Source: C7867-002 sp964646515 (GTDB lineage Bacteria > Patescibacteriota > Minisyncoccia > Phycocordibacterales > PALSA-1337). Taken from it: a DNA stretch of 39,331 bases. Below are positions 13,147-22,505 of the stretch, piece by piece. Position 1 is the stretch's first letter. Each line of letters opens with the position of its first letter. The notes below the pieces were generated by a model. The model was not told the origin of the DNA. It did not search any database and saw only the letters and a program-made list of their open reading frames with translations. Made by a program: the position numbers and the translations under genes. The stretch is from assembly GCA_964646515.1 (NCBI GenBank), contig CAZYES010000006.1, positions 1 to 39,331 of the forward strand. The letters are read 5' to 3'.

Positions 13147-14433
13147 TCAGGCAAAAAATCCCCTTTCTCTTTTTTGTCTCTGATATTTTAGGGCAAACCT
13201 ATGTGCTTCAATATTTGAAGCGACGATCTCTCTTTGATACTTGGTGGCAATATCTTGACTTCCGATGATGTACGAAGCCAGATGTCTCTCATCTTTGGTA
13301 ACCGCAACCACGGGGATATTCATGTGTCTTGATCTCAAAGTATCCTCGGCAGTCTTCAGTTGAGCTTTGTTGCCATCGACAACGATCAGATCTGGATAAG
13401 CCCACTCCGAATGATTAAGGCGACGACTCAAAATTTCTCTCAATCCGGCAAGATCATCATTTTTGTCTTTCGAGATTTTGAATTTTCTATAATGCGAGTA
13501 GGCTCTCTCACCATTGACCAAAACAGACATTGCTCCCACGACATTTGTGCCGGATAGGTGGGCAATGTCATATGCTTCGATACGAAAACCCGCCAATCCA
13601 CGACCTCCATTTTTATTCTCTGCCTTAATAAGAGTAATATCGTTTATGTGATCCAGGGCAAACAGTAAGCGCTTTGCTCGATTGGCCTCTTCGAATCGAA
13701 GCGATTTTGCCGACATATCCATCCATTTTTTTATTTTAATCCTTAACTTTTCTTTATTACCCTCAAAAAAAAGTATTAACTGGTCAATAGTACGCAAATA
13801 CTTTTTTCTGGCGCCGTCATCCGTAACTTCTGGGGATCTGCCTATAGATCTGTAAAAAGACTCATGTCTGTGGTCATATGCTTTTTTGTCTCTAAATGGA
13901 AATAGTTTGCGTAATATGTTCAAAGCTTCTTTTATCAATACGCTGTTCGGATATGGTCCAAATGCTTTTTTGACGCCATCGTTAGCCATCTCTAATTTTT
14001 TAGCCGTGTTTGAACCGTCAACGCCGTAATCTATAGAAATTCTTTTTTCTTTCTGCATCTGTTCAAACTCTCTTGCTCGCATCAGAAAAACCCTTGGCCA
14101 CTTTTCGTTGGTGATGATGACATACTGATCGGTTTTATCATCCCTTTCATCTACATTGTAAGGTGGTTGGTAACGCTTGATGAGACGACTCTCAAGCAAT
14201 ACAGCCTCAAGTACCGAATCAGTAACTTGCCACGTTAGTGATTTAGATTTGGCAATCATATCCACGATCCTAGGACCCCTAGTCTCTACAATGTTATCCA
14301 AAAAGTAACTCTTCACTCGATCCTTAAGCGAGCTTGCACGACCAATGTAAAGGGGTCTTTTTTTGTGATCCCTAAATATGTATACGCCCGGCGCATCGGG
14401 TAATCTCAACTTATCAACATATTGACGCCGCAT
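13147..14433 (-). CDS. uvrC: UvrC excinuclease subunit C (short form)
   Basis: Makes the two incisions in nucleotide excision repair with UvrA and UvrB. GIY-YIG domain (GVYIFRDHKKRPLYIGRASS), a UVR UvrB-binding segment (MDMSAKSLRFEEANRAKRLL), and the RNase H-like C-terminal nuclease (AYDIAHLSGTNVVGAM, DLIVVDGNKAQL, EAHRFALKYQR). At 428 residues it is shorter than typical UvrC of about 600; the C-terminal tandem HhH domain is missing and the protein stops right after the nuclease. ATG at 14433 is preferred; a TTG at 14475 gives 14 more residues. Confidence 0.94.
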   Translation of the reverse strand: MRRQYVDKLRLPDAPGVYIFRDHKKRPLYIGRASSLKDRVKSYFLDNIVETRGPRIVDMIAKSKSLTWQVTDSVLEAVLLESRLIKRYQPPYNVDERDDKTDQYVIITNEKWPRVFLMRAREFEQMQKEKRISIDYGVDGSNTAKKLEMANDGVKKAFGPYPNSVLIKEALNILRKLFPFRDKKAYDHRHESFYRSIGRSPEVTDDGARKKYLRTIDQLILFFEGNKEKLRIKIKKWMDMSAKSLRFEEANRAKRLLFALDHINDITLIKAENKNGGRGLAGFRIEAYDIAHLSGTNVVGAMSVLVNGERAYSHYRKFKISKDKNDDLAGLREILSRRLNHSEWAYPDLIVVDGNKAQLKTAEDTLRSRHMNIPVVAVTKDERHLASYIIGSQDIATKYQREIVASNIEAHRFALKYQRQKRERGFFA

Positions 14434-14508
14434 AAAATCAAGAGTATGGTAAACGCGGAATAGTTGCAAGCACAACAGACTGTTCTATAAAAAAGAAAGG
14501 AGCCTATT

Positions 14509-14640
14509 ATGACTCTCTGGCCATTGATTTTCATACTGTTTATCCTTGTCGTTTATGTGGTAGGTTATGAGATATTCAACTACTGCAGTAGACAAGCAAA
14601 AAACAAAATGTACGATAGATCAAATGAACTCGACACATAG
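14509..14640 (+). CDS. 43-residue membrane peptide
   Basis: A small ORF with an excellent ribosome-binding site (AAAGGAG) 7 nt before the ATG. It is mostly one hydrophobic helix (TLWPLIFILFILVVYVVGYE) followed by a polar tail (NYCSRQAKNKMYDRSNELDT). An intrinsic terminator follows at 14697. Function unknown; it lies between the convergent uvrA gene and the divergent uvrC gene. Confidence 0.7.
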   Translation: MTLWPLIFILFILVVYVVGYEIFNYCSRQAKNKMYDRSNELDT

Positions 14641-14696
14641 AACAAATTGGAACCACGTTGACATCAACCTCTCTAGGTTTGGTTATTTATTTACAG

Positions 14697-14726
14697 ACCG
14701 GACGCGAAAACTGCATCCGGTTTTTT
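14697..14726 (+). terminator. intrinsic terminator
   Basis: ACCGGACGC pairs with GCATCCGGT (one mismatch) and is followed by TTTTTT. It ends the small membrane-peptide transcript ahead of uvrA on the other strand. Confidence 0.8.
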
Positions 14727-14783
14727 ATCTGATAATTAAAAATGACATTTTGAAACAGTGCCAAGCGCAAGTAAATGTAGCCA

Positions 14784-17483
14784 TCATTTCTTTAATGCCC
14801 TTTTCAAATATTTGGCTGTATAACTTTTATCGTTCTTGATAATATCCTCTGGCGCGCCTTTTGCCACGATCTTACCGCCACGTTCTCCTCCTTCAGGGCC
14901 AATATCAATTATATAATCAGCGTTTTTCACCAAATCTAGATTGTGTTCAATTACGACGACAGTATTCCCTTTGTCTACTAATTTTTGCAAAATGTCGATC
15001 AATTTTTTTACGTCCTCGTAATGTAGACCGACCGTAGGTTCATCCAATAAGTAAATGGTTTTTTGCCAATGTGCCCGATACAATTCCGAAGAAATTTTGA
15101 CGCGTTGAGCTTCGCCACCAGAAAGTGTTGTCGCGGATTGGCCCAACTTCACATAACCTAGCCCAACGTCCATAAGTGTCTGTAGACGATCTTCTACTGC
15201 AGGAATATCCTTAAAGAAAACTAGAGCTTCTTCGACAGTTAGTTCAAGAATTTCATGTATGTTTTTCTTTCGGTATTTGATCTCCAAGGTTTCTTTCGTG
15301 AATCGTTTACCATTGCAAATATCGCAAGTAACATAGACTGTCGGCAAAAAATGCATTTCTACAGCAATTTCGCCATTACCTTCGCAAGCTTCACATCGCC
15401 CGCCTGGCCTATTGAAAGAGAATCTTCCAGCTGTCCAACCCCTAGCGCGAGCTTCTGGCTCTGCGGCAAAAAGATCACGAATATGTGTCCAAGCACCGAC
15501 ATAGGTCATGGGATTTGATCTTGGTGTCCGACCGATCGGCGACTGATCGATCAAAATGACACGACCAAGATACTCGGAACCATGGAAAGAACAACAATTT
15601 ATGGTTTTATCCGAACGGTGTCTCTTTTCATATCTGGCAGACAAATTCTTGTGCAGAATCTCATACATCAAAGAAGATTTGCCTGAACCGGAAACGCCAG
15701 TAATAACATCGAGACAGCCAAGAGGAATATCAATATCCATGTTTTTGATATTAAAAATGTTACCTCCACGGATCATCAATTTACCTTTTGGCGCGCGTCT
15801 CGATGTGGGGACAGGAATAGATTCTTCGCCTCGAAGGTATGCCAGGGTCAATGATTTTGAAGAGTTTTTCTTGGCCATCAGCAATTCGTTGAGATATCCG
15901 GAAACGACAACCTTGCCACCGTGGACACCGGCACCACGGCCGATATCGACGATATAGTCAGAGGCAAACATAGTATCCTCATCATGTTCAACCACAATGA
16001 CAGTATTACCCAGATCTCTCAAATGCTTGAGCGTGCCAATCAGTTTGTCATTATCCCTTTGATGCAGGCCAATCGTAGGCTCGTCTAATACGTAGAGAGC
16101 GCCGACTAGACCAGAACCCAATTGGGAAGCTAACCTGATTCTTTGTGCTTCACCACCAGAGAGAGTATGTGCCTTTCTATCCAAAGTGAGATATTCAATG
16201 CCGACATTTACCATGAATGCTAGGCGGGACTGTATCTCCTTTAGGACGACTTTTGCAATCTCTTTCTCAACCTCTGAAAGTTTTATATTTTTAAAATATT
16301 CTACGGCTTTTTCTATGGACATTTCCGTAATATTGACGATGTTTTTACCGTCGACAAATACGTGTAGAGCTTCTTCGCGAAGTCGCACGCCCTTGCATAC
16401 CTTGCATGGCTCTTCATTGAAGAGACCTTCCGTGCCGAGTCCTTTGCATGCCTGACAAGCACCATAAGGAGAATTGAAAGAAAACAAACGCGGTTCGATT
16501 TCTGGATATGAGAAACTGTCATAAGGACACATAAATCTCACGGACATCAAAGTCTCATTGTCACTATTATCACGAGATTGCGAATTCGTTGTTTTACCCT
16601 CGGCCCCAGTTGTTCTGTCCTGAATTTTCGATTGTCTAGAAGTCGAAATAGTATGAGCACCAGGATATTCGATTCTGATCAATCCGTCTGCTTCATGTAT
16701 AGCCCTCTCCAATGCTTCTGACAATCGTTCTTGAGCATCATCAGCACCTTCTGTATTTTTGGACTCCTGTAATTCGGTAATGAAGATTTCATCAATCAAG
16801 ACATCAATATCGTGTTTTTTATTTTTTTCAATGATAATCTGGCTACGCAAATGATAAATCTTCCCATCGATACGCACGCGATCGTATCCTTTACCCAAAA
16901 GATCATAAAGCAGTTGGTAATATTCACCTTTTCTTCCAACAATGACTGGAGCATATATCCGGACCTTGGCGTCAGTGATATTGATACCGTAGATCTTCCT
17001 TGCTTTGATACTCCTTTCGGTAATAGTCTTCAGAACTGTTTCCAAGATTTCTTCTTTTGAAATTCTGTGAATGGCTCGCCCACAGACGAGACAGTGTGGC
17101 TTCCCTACTCTCGAAAATAATACGCGCAGATAATCATATATCTCTGTAATTGTGGCCACGGTTGATCTGGGATTGTTGGAGCGGGATTTCTGATCGATGG
17201 AAATGGCTGGAGACAGGCCGATTATTTCATCGACGTCTGGTTTTTGCATCTTATGCAAAAATTGTCTAGCATAAGCCGAAAGCGACTCCACATATCGACG
17301 CTGTCCTTCGGCAAATATAGTGTCGAAAGCCAAAGAAGACTTGCCAGAACCAGAGATTCCTGTGATGGCGATCATGGCGTTTCGTGGCATCTCTACCGTA
17401 ATATTTTTCAGATTATGTGTTCGGGCTCCTCGGACGATGATCTTCTCGTCGCCTCGAACAGATGGCTTCTTTTGCGCATTCAT
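14784..17483 (-). CDS. uvrA: UvrA excinuclease subunit A
   Basis: Damage-recognition ATPase of nucleotide excision repair. 899 residues, slightly short of the usual 940. Two ABC modules are seen: Walker A GISGSGKSSLAFD (first) and GVSGSGKSSLMYE (second), with LSGGEAQR signatures in both. Zinc-binding Cys pairs are present (CLVCGRA, CQACKGLG...CKVCKG, CEACEG...CDICNG). A Ser/Asp-rich linker (near RTTGAEGKTTNSQSRDNSD) lies in the first module. uvrC and uvrB flank it on the same strand. A TAAAAT box (17493-17498) leaves a leader of only about 3 nt. Confidence 0.97.
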   Translation of the reverse strand: MNAQKKPSVRGDEKIIVRGARTHNLKNITVEMPRNAMIAITGISGSGKSSLAFDTIFAEGQRRYVESLSAYARQFLHKMQKPDVDEIIGLSPAISIDQKSRSNNPRSTVATITEIYDYLRVLFSRVGKPHCLVCGRAIHRISKEEILETVLKTITERSIKARKIYGINITDAKVRIYAPVIVGRKGEYYQLLYDLLGKGYDRVRIDGKIYHLRSQIIIEKNKKHDIDVLIDEIFITELQESKNTEGADDAQERLSEALERAIHEADGLIRIEYPGAHTISTSRQSKIQDRTTGAEGKTTNSQSRDNSDNETLMSVRFMCPYDSFSYPEIEPRLFSFNSPYGACQACKGLGTEGLFNEEPCKVCKGVRLREEALHVFVDGKNIVNITEMSIEKAVEYFKNIKLSEVEKEIAKVVLKEIQSRLAFMVNVGIEYLTLDRKAHTLSGGEAQRIRLASQLGSGLVGALYVLDEPTIGLHQRDNDKLIGTLKHLRDLGNTVIVVEHDEDTMFASDYIVDIGRGAGVHGGKVVVSGYLNELLMAKKNSSKSLTLAYLRGEESIPVPTSRRAPKGKLMIRGGNIFNIKNMDIDIPLGCLDVITGVSGSGKSSLMYEILHKNLSARYEKRHRSDKTINCCSFHGSEYLGRVILIDQSPIGRTPRSNPMTYVGAWTHIRDLFAAEPEARARGWTAGRFSFNRPGGRCEACEGNGEIAVEMHFLPTVYVTCDICNGKRFTKETLEIKYRKKNIHEILELTVEEALVFFKDIPAVEDRLQTLMDVGLGYVKLGQSATTLSGGEAQRVKISSELYRAHWQKTIYLLDEPTVGLHYEDVKKLIDILQKLVDKGNTVVVIEHNLDLVKNADYIIDIGPEGGERGGKIVAKGAPEDIIKNDKSYTAKYLKRALKK

Positions 17484-17545
17484 AGTGGCGGGATTTTATC
17501 ACGAAAATTGACCCGCCGCAAATCAAAGCCACTTTTGTTTATTGA

Positions 17546-18349
17546 CTATTTGGACAAATCTTTGATCTCGGCCACAATCTGATCTAGAGAAGTAGCGGCT
17601 TTTACTAGGAATTTTTTGACGCCAAGGGCCCTAGCCCGATCGACATCAGCTTGTTTGCTGAGATTTGAGAATATCATGATCGGTATGTTCTTTAACTTCT
17701 GATCCTTGCTTATTTTTTCCAATATATCAAAGCCACTAACCCCCGGCAAAAGCAGATCCAATACTATAGCATTTGGGGTCATTTCGGATAATACTTGGGA
17801 TGCATCTTCGGCATTCTTGGCTCGGACGAGTTCAAAACCAGCTCCAGTTATTTTCTTTTCTAGAATCGCACTGATGAGCTTGTCATCCTCTATCCAGAGT
17901 ATTTTCTTTCTTGCCAAGATACTCATAGGTTTTGAGTCTTCCTGTTGGTCGTCGATACCAAAATGATGATCTATTTTTTTAATAATTTCTTCTGTGTCAG
18001 AATGAAAAGTGAGAATGAAATCTTTGACACTATTTTGTGGCACTTGCATCATATTGATCGGTACGCCCTGAGTCGACAAGAGAAAAAGAGGAATGCTTTT
18101 TAGTAAAGGTTCTTCTTGTATTTTTGCCAAAATTTCATAACCGTTGGTTCCGGGCAAGACGACGTCGAGCAATATGAGATGTGGCAAATCGTCATAAAGA
18201 CCTTTCAATCCATCGTTACCATCTTTTATAAGTTTTACGATATAGCCTTTTTTGCTCAGATCATTTGTCAGATGATCACCAAAAGCGCTATCGCCTTCGA
18301 TAATAACAATTTTATATTTTTTATCTGGCGATAACTCAACAGATGCCAT
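17546..18349 (-). CDS. response regulator with two receiver domains
   Basis: 267 residues made of two tandem receiver (REC) domains and no DNA-binding output. The first has phospho-acceptor Asp62 (LILLDVVLPG), but the conserved Lys position reads FILTFH, so it may be impaired. The second is complete: IEDD (154-156), Asp198 (IVLDLLLPG), IFSN and FLVKA. Probably a phosphorelay or interaction module in the cytosol. The sensor kinase at 20642 is the nearest possible partner, across uvrB. A TAAAAT box at 18356-18361 predicts a leaderless mRNA. Confidence 0.92.
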   Translation of the reverse strand: MASVELSPDKKYKIVIIEGDSAFGDHLTNDLSKKGYIVKLIKDGNDGLKGLYDDLPHLILLDVVLPGTNGYEILAKIQEEPLLKSIPLFLLSTQGVPINMMQVPQNSVKDFILTFHSDTEEIIKKIDHHFGIDDQQEDSKPMSILARKKILWIEDDKLISAILEKKITGAGFELVRAKNAEDASQVLSEMTPNAIVLDLLLPGVSGFDILEKISKDQKLKNIPIMIFSNLSKQADVDRARALGVKKFLVKAATSLDQIVAEIKDLSK

Positions 18350-18355
18350 AGGTGT

Positions 18356-18361
18356 ATTTTA
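18356..18361 (-). promoter_or_regulatory. -10 box of the receiver-domain gene
   Basis: TAAAAT on the minus strand with the ATG starting 7 nt after it; a leaderless transcript is predicted. No convincing -35 hexamer is seen. Confidence 0.45.
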
Positions 18362-18410
18362 CCACACTTCTCATCTCATATGTCGACTGAATCGGTCGGG
18401 TTGTGTATAA

Positions 18411-20546
18411 CTAGATCGAATGCCCTTTCTTGATTACCGCCCCAAACTTCTTTTCCAAAACAAACAATTCGTCCCTAATAAGAGCCGCCGTTTCAAAATC
18501 TAGCGTTTTTACGGCTTCTGCCATTTGCGCTTCTTTCTGTTTTATCAATTTCTTGGGATTAGAATATGCTAGTTTCTCGTCGATTTTAACCAATTCACTG
18601 ATTGTCTTGTCACGTTCTGTGCGCAACTGATCGGTAATATCGTGTATCTGTTTTTTTATGGTTTGTGGAGTAATTTTGTTTTTCAGATTGTACTCGACTT
18701 GGATGGCACGACGACGATTGGTTTCTTTTATAGCACGATCGATCGATCCGGTTAGATTATCGGCATAAAGAATGACTCGACCGGTATCATTTCGTGCCGC
18801 GCGACCAATAGTTTGTATCAGAGAAGTTTCCGAACGTAAAAAGCCTTCTTTGTCGGCGTCAAGAATGCCAATCAGAGAAACTTCCGGCAAATCCAGACCT
18901 TCTCTTAACAAGTTAACGCCAACGAGGATATCATATTTCCCTTTTCTAAAATCCGAAAGTATAGTGATACGCTCAATGGTCTTGATATCGCTATGGAGGT
19001 ATGTTGCTTTAATTTTCTTTTCTTTCAAGAAATCAGTGAGGTCCTCGGCCATTTTTTTGGTCAAAGTAGTTGCCAAGACGCGATCTCCTCTTTTGATGAC
19101 TTTTTCCGCTTCATCAATAAAATCAAATACTTGACCTTTGTAACTATCTATTTCTCTTATGGGCTTTATGGTCACTTCGGGATCGATCAATCCGGTTGGC
19201 CTGATCACTTGTTCAACTATTTGTTGGCTAGTCTCGCGCTCGTAATCCCCGGGTGTGGCAGACGTATAGATGATTGGACCAACTCTCTCCAAAAATTCCT
19301 GGAACTTAAGCGGTCTATTGTCACGTGCCGAGGGCAAACGAAAGCCGTGTTCTATTAGAGTATTTTTTCTCGAGGCATCACCAGCGTACATTCCATTCAG
19401 TTGGGGTATAGTGACATGAGACTCGTCAATAATAGTCAGGAATCCGGGTTGGTCATTTTCGTTACTTTTTGTCCTAGAATTGGCTGAGTGAAGAAAATAT
19501 GACAAAAGCGTATCCGGTGGTTCTCCCGGCATTTTTCCAGAAAAATGGCGAGAATAATTTTCAATACCATTTGTGTAACCTATTTCGCGAATCATAGAGA
19601 GATCATATTTTACTCGCCTTTTCAATCTCTCAAATTCTAGTAACTTGCCTTTTTTCTTGAGGATTTTTAATTGTTCGTCGAGCTCAAGGCTGATAGTCTC
19701 GAGCGCTTTCTTTGTCTGATCATTGGTACTGATGAAATGTTTTGCCGGAAAGATAAAAATTGTCTCATGATTACCGCGTACCGAACGAGAAATAGGATCT
19801 AACTCGATAATATTACTAACAAAAGTTAGATTACTTGCAACTGTTTTGGAATTGGCTGGCACATGTTTTTTGTCCAAGGACCAAGCCTTGTCGCCATATT
19901 CTATGCGATAAACTGTCTTTTCGTTAACTGGCATGATCTCTATATTATTTCCAAGCGCCCTGAATTGTCCCGACTTGAGATCGGCATTGGTGCGTTCGAA
20001 ATGCACATCAACCAATTTTCTGATCAGTTCGGCACGAGATAGTTCCATGCCACGATATAATTTCAGATTGACTTTCTCATACTCTGATGGACTACCCAGA
20101 CCGTATATGCAGGAGACCGAAGCAACGATGATCACGTCTTCTCTTGTCAGAAGCGCTTGGGTAGAAGCGTGGCGCAGTCTTTCGATCTCTTCATTGATCA
20201 TCGCCTCTTTTTCTATATAAGTGTCACTCGATGGAATATATGCTTCGGGTTGATAGTAATCATAATATGAAACAAAGTAGTGAACAGCATTATGTGGAAA
20301 AAATTCACGGTATTCTTGAGCCAATTGCGCGGCCAAGGTCTTGTTGTGCGCAATGACTAGAGTAGGTTTGTTGTAATTGGCAATGACGTTGGCCACGGTA
20401 AAAGTTTTACCAGACCCAGTCACGCCTAACAATGTTTGGCGATCTTTGCCGGCTTCTAGACCACCGATCAACTGTTTGACGGCCTTAGGCTGATCTCCCG
20501 CCATATTGTATGGCGTAGCAAGCTTAAAAATTTGTTTTTTTGCCAT
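18411..20546 (-). CDS. uvrB: UvrB excinuclease subunit B
   Basis: Helicase-like subunit that verifies the lesion and loads UvrC. 711 residues, slightly longer than usual. Walker A GVTGSGKTFTVAN near the N-terminus, the beta-hairpin region YYDYYQPEAYIPSSDTYIEK, DESH box (IIDESHVTIPQ), motif VI (IQTIGRAARN), and a C-terminal UVR domain (EAQMAEAVKTLDFETAALIRDEL). The promoter TTGTCG-17 nt-TATAGT puts transcription start at the ATG. No GAAC-N4-GTTC box lies upstream, so SOS control by the LexA in this window is not suggested. Confidence 0.97.
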   Translation of the reverse strand: MAKKQIFKLATPYNMAGDQPKAVKQLIGGLEAGKDRQTLLGVTGSGKTFTVANVIANYNKPTLVIAHNKTLAAQLAQEYREFFPHNAVHYFVSYYDYYQPEAYIPSSDTYIEKEAMINEEIERLRHASTQALLTREDVIIVASVSCIYGLGSPSEYEKVNLKLYRGMELSRAELIRKLVDVHFERTNADLKSGQFRALGNNIEIMPVNEKTVYRIEYGDKAWSLDKKHVPANSKTVASNLTFVSNIIELDPISRSVRGNHETIFIFPAKHFISTNDQTKKALETISLELDEQLKILKKKGKLLEFERLKRRVKYDLSMIREIGYTNGIENYSRHFSGKMPGEPPDTLLSYFLHSANSRTKSNENDQPGFLTIIDESHVTIPQLNGMYAGDASRKNTLIEHGFRLPSARDNRPLKFQEFLERVGPIIYTSATPGDYERETSQQIVEQVIRPTGLIDPEVTIKPIREIDSYKGQVFDFIDEAEKVIKRGDRVLATTLTKKMAEDLTDFLKEKKIKATYLHSDIKTIERITILSDFRKGKYDILVGVNLLREGLDLPEVSLIGILDADKEGFLRSETSLIQTIGRAARNDTGRVILYADNLTGSIDRAIKETNRRRAIQVEYNLKNKITPQTIKKQIHDITDQLRTERDKTISELVKIDEKLAYSNPKKLIKQKEAQMAEAVKTLDFETAALIRDELFVLEKKFGAVIKKGHSI

Positions 20547-20552
20547 GAACGC

Positions 20553-20581
20553 ACTATATCGTCAATTGTTATAGTCGACAA
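20553..20581 (-). promoter_or_regulatory. leaderless promoter of uvrB
   Basis: TTGTCG (20576-20581), a 17-nt spacer, TATAGT (20553-20558) on the minus strand; the ATG begins 7 nt after the -10 box. Confidence 0.6.
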
Positions 20582-20605
20582 GCACTCCTTGTGTATGAAA
20601 ATATT

Positions 20606-20614
20606 TGCTATAAT
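20606..20614 (+). promoter_or_regulatory. extended -10 promoter of the histidine kinase gene
   Basis: TGCTATAAT on the plus strand, about 28 nt before the ATG at 20642. Because it lies downstream of the ATG at 20591, it supports the 20642 start. Confidence 0.6.
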
Positions 20615-20641
20615 AGACTTTGCAATTTCCAAGCACTACTC

Positions 20642-21472
20642 ATGGAATATCTCTACACTTTACAAAAGGCCGTGCAAGACAAACTTGGGACGGCCAATGA
20701 TACAGATAATTTGATTTTATTATTCTTGACTATTGCCGTCATAGCGATTTTAACTGTAGGCATATATTGGTATAGGCTACGCAAAAATGAACTCCTAAAA
20801 TATGAGTTCATTACCATTATGGCCCACAAGTTTCGTACGCCACTTACACAAATTAGATGGCTCGCGGAAATGATAATCTCCGGAGAACAAGATCCTCTCA
20901 AAAAAGAAAATCTGAAGCAGATTCTCAAGTCCAATCAGAAGCTAATAGATTTGACAGGTACACTCATAGAATTAACGGAAAAAAATGACTCCAACAGTTC
21001 ATATGTCTTTGTGCGTCAGCCGTTTTGCTCATTTGTAAGAAATATAGCCGACTCGCTCAAAAACATGTTCCATGAAAAAAATATTTTCTTGTCGATTCAA
21101 TGTCCCGAGGAAGAAATATTCGCGCGCTTGGATATCGAGCGCATGGGCACAGTTTTGCAAGCAATTCTCGAGAATGCTTGCATCTATAGTCCGCCTGGTA
21201 TGAATGTCAATATTTTTGTCAGCCGATCATATAGAAAAATAACGATATCGGTCACTGACCAAGGTATAGGTATTGCTCCAGATGAAATACCAAAGATTTT
21301 CAGCAAGTTTTATCGGGCACAAAAAGCGCAAACGATGGATACCGAAGGGTTTGGCATCGGACTTTTCTTGGCTCGATCAATCGTAAGACGCCACAAGGGC
21401 AAAATAGAGGTTTTCTCTGATGGAATCGGCAAAGGTTCAACATTCACTATTACAATTCCTAGAGTAAAATAA
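20642..21472 (+). CDS. membrane-anchored sensor histidine kinase
   Basis: 276 residues: a short N-terminus, one transmembrane helix (about 23-44, NLILLFLTIAVIAILTVGIY), the H box with phospho-acceptor His62 (MAHKFRTPLTQIRWLAEMI), an N box (ENACIYSPPG), G1 (VTDQGIGIAPDEIPKIFSKF), G2 (GFGIGLFLARSIV) and GKGSTFTITIP. It has no sizeable extracellular sensor domain, so the signal may be sensed in the membrane or through partners. An upstream ATG at 20591 lies before the promoter and is rejected. Divergent from uvrB; the likely partner is the double-receiver protein at 17546. Confidence 0.93.
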   Translation: MEYLYTLQKAVQDKLGTANDTDNLILLFLTIAVIAILTVGIYWYRLRKNELLKYEFITIMAHKFRTPLTQIRWLAEMIISGEQDPLKKENLKQILKSNQKLIDLTGTLIELTEKNDSNSSYVFVRQPFCSFVRNIADSLKNMFHEKNIFLSIQCPEEEIFARLDIERMGTVLQAILENACIYSPPGMNVNIFVSRSYRKITISVTDQGIGIAPDEIPKIFSKFYRAQKAQTMDTEGFGIGLFLARSIVRRHKGKIEVFSDGIGKGSTFTITIPRVK

Positions 21473-21602
21473 ACAACAAAAAGTAGTGTCTGCGACAGAA
21501 AGGGCGCTTTTTATCACAGGTCAATACAATGGGTCTCTTATGATCCAGCGAACGATGATTTCTATAACACCTTTGGTTTTTTTGATAAAAAAGTCGAACA
21601 TG

Positions 21603-22457
21603 CTAGACACTACTTCTCATATTTTTACCGGGTTGCCTTCGGGAAACAATATAGACATTGGAGTATTTTTTGGAACGACGAGTCTTCTGTCCTTTGCCCG
21701 CAGGCTTACCCCATAGAGTCTTTAGGCGACGCAAACCACGACCGGTGCGTTGTTCGCCACCACCATATGGGTGATCAACAGGATTTTGTGCAGAACCACG
21801 AACCGTGGGCCGAATACCCATCCAACGTGATCTACCAGCTTTGCCTATATTAACCAGGCGTGACTCCTCGTTGGAAACTGCACCTACCGATGCCCAAGCG
21901 TTTTCATGAATCTTTCTGACTTCCGTTGAAGGCATTTTGATATGAGTATAACCGGCATCATTGGCTACCACTTGAGCAAAAGAGCCAGCAGACCTGACCA
22001 ACTTTGCACCACTGCCAGGTTTGACCTCAATATTGTAGACAAAGGTACCTACGGGGATATTTTTTAGAGGCAAGCGATTGCCGATCTCTATAGGAGCATT
22101 TTCGGAGACAACAAAAGAACTGCCTACTTTCATATCCTTTGGTAAAAGAACATATCTTTTGGTACCATCTTTATAATCGACAATGCCGATATAACCAGTG
22201 CGAAAGGGATCGTATTCAACAGTTTTCACAGTAGCAATAATATCTTTTTTGTCATACATAAAATCTATACTACGATAGAGCTTCTTGTGGCCTCCCCCCT
22301 TGTGACGAACCGTGATGCGACCAAAAGAGTTACGCCCCATATCACGCTTCATACCATAGGTTAGGGCCTTGTTTGGCTCAGAAGCCGTCAGGTATTGCTT
22401 GAAAGGCAAGACTGTCATATGTCTTCGTGATTTACTTGTTGGTCGGTATGATTTCAT
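21603..22457 (-). CDS. rplB: 50S ribosomal protein L2
   Basis: 284 residues, full length. It binds 23S rRNA near the peptidyl-transferase centre. Diagnostic segments: GRNSFGRITVRHKGGGHKKL, the central GTFVYNIEVKPGSGAKLVRSAG, and the C-terminal VRGSAQNPVDHPYGGGEQRT with the essential His. It is the last gene of an L4-L23-L2 string; no S19 gene follows, the next gene being the convergent kinase. It overlaps no other gene. Confidence 0.97.
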   Translation of the reverse strand: MKSYRPTSKSRRHMTVLPFKQYLTASEPNKALTYGMKRDMGRNSFGRITVRHKGGGHKKLYRSIDFMYDKKDIIATVKTVEYDPFRTGYIGIVDYKDGTKRYVLLPKDMKVGSSFVVSENAPIEIGNRLPLKNIPVGTFVYNIEVKPGSGAKLVRSAGSFAQVVANDAGYTHIKMPSTEVRKIHENAWASVGAVSNEESRLVNIGKAGRSRWMGIRPTVRGSAQNPVDHPYGGGEQRTGRGLRRLKTLWGKPAGKGQKTRRSKKYSNVYIVSRRQPGKNMRSSV

Positions 22458-22505
22458 AATCTTGATTGTTATTTTTACAAAAGTCTGGAAACTGTTAACG
22501 ATTAA

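Noticed and set aside
17484..20581. SOS control of uvrA and uvrB
   Set aside because: No GAAC-N4-GTTC palindrome was found upstream of either gene.
21482..21614. 10-bp inverted repeat AGTAGTGTCT / AGACACTACT around the kinase-rplB junction
   Set aside because: Arms are 113 bp apart, one lies at the rplB 3' end, and no mechanism or second copy supports it; probably chance or a weak bidirectional terminator.
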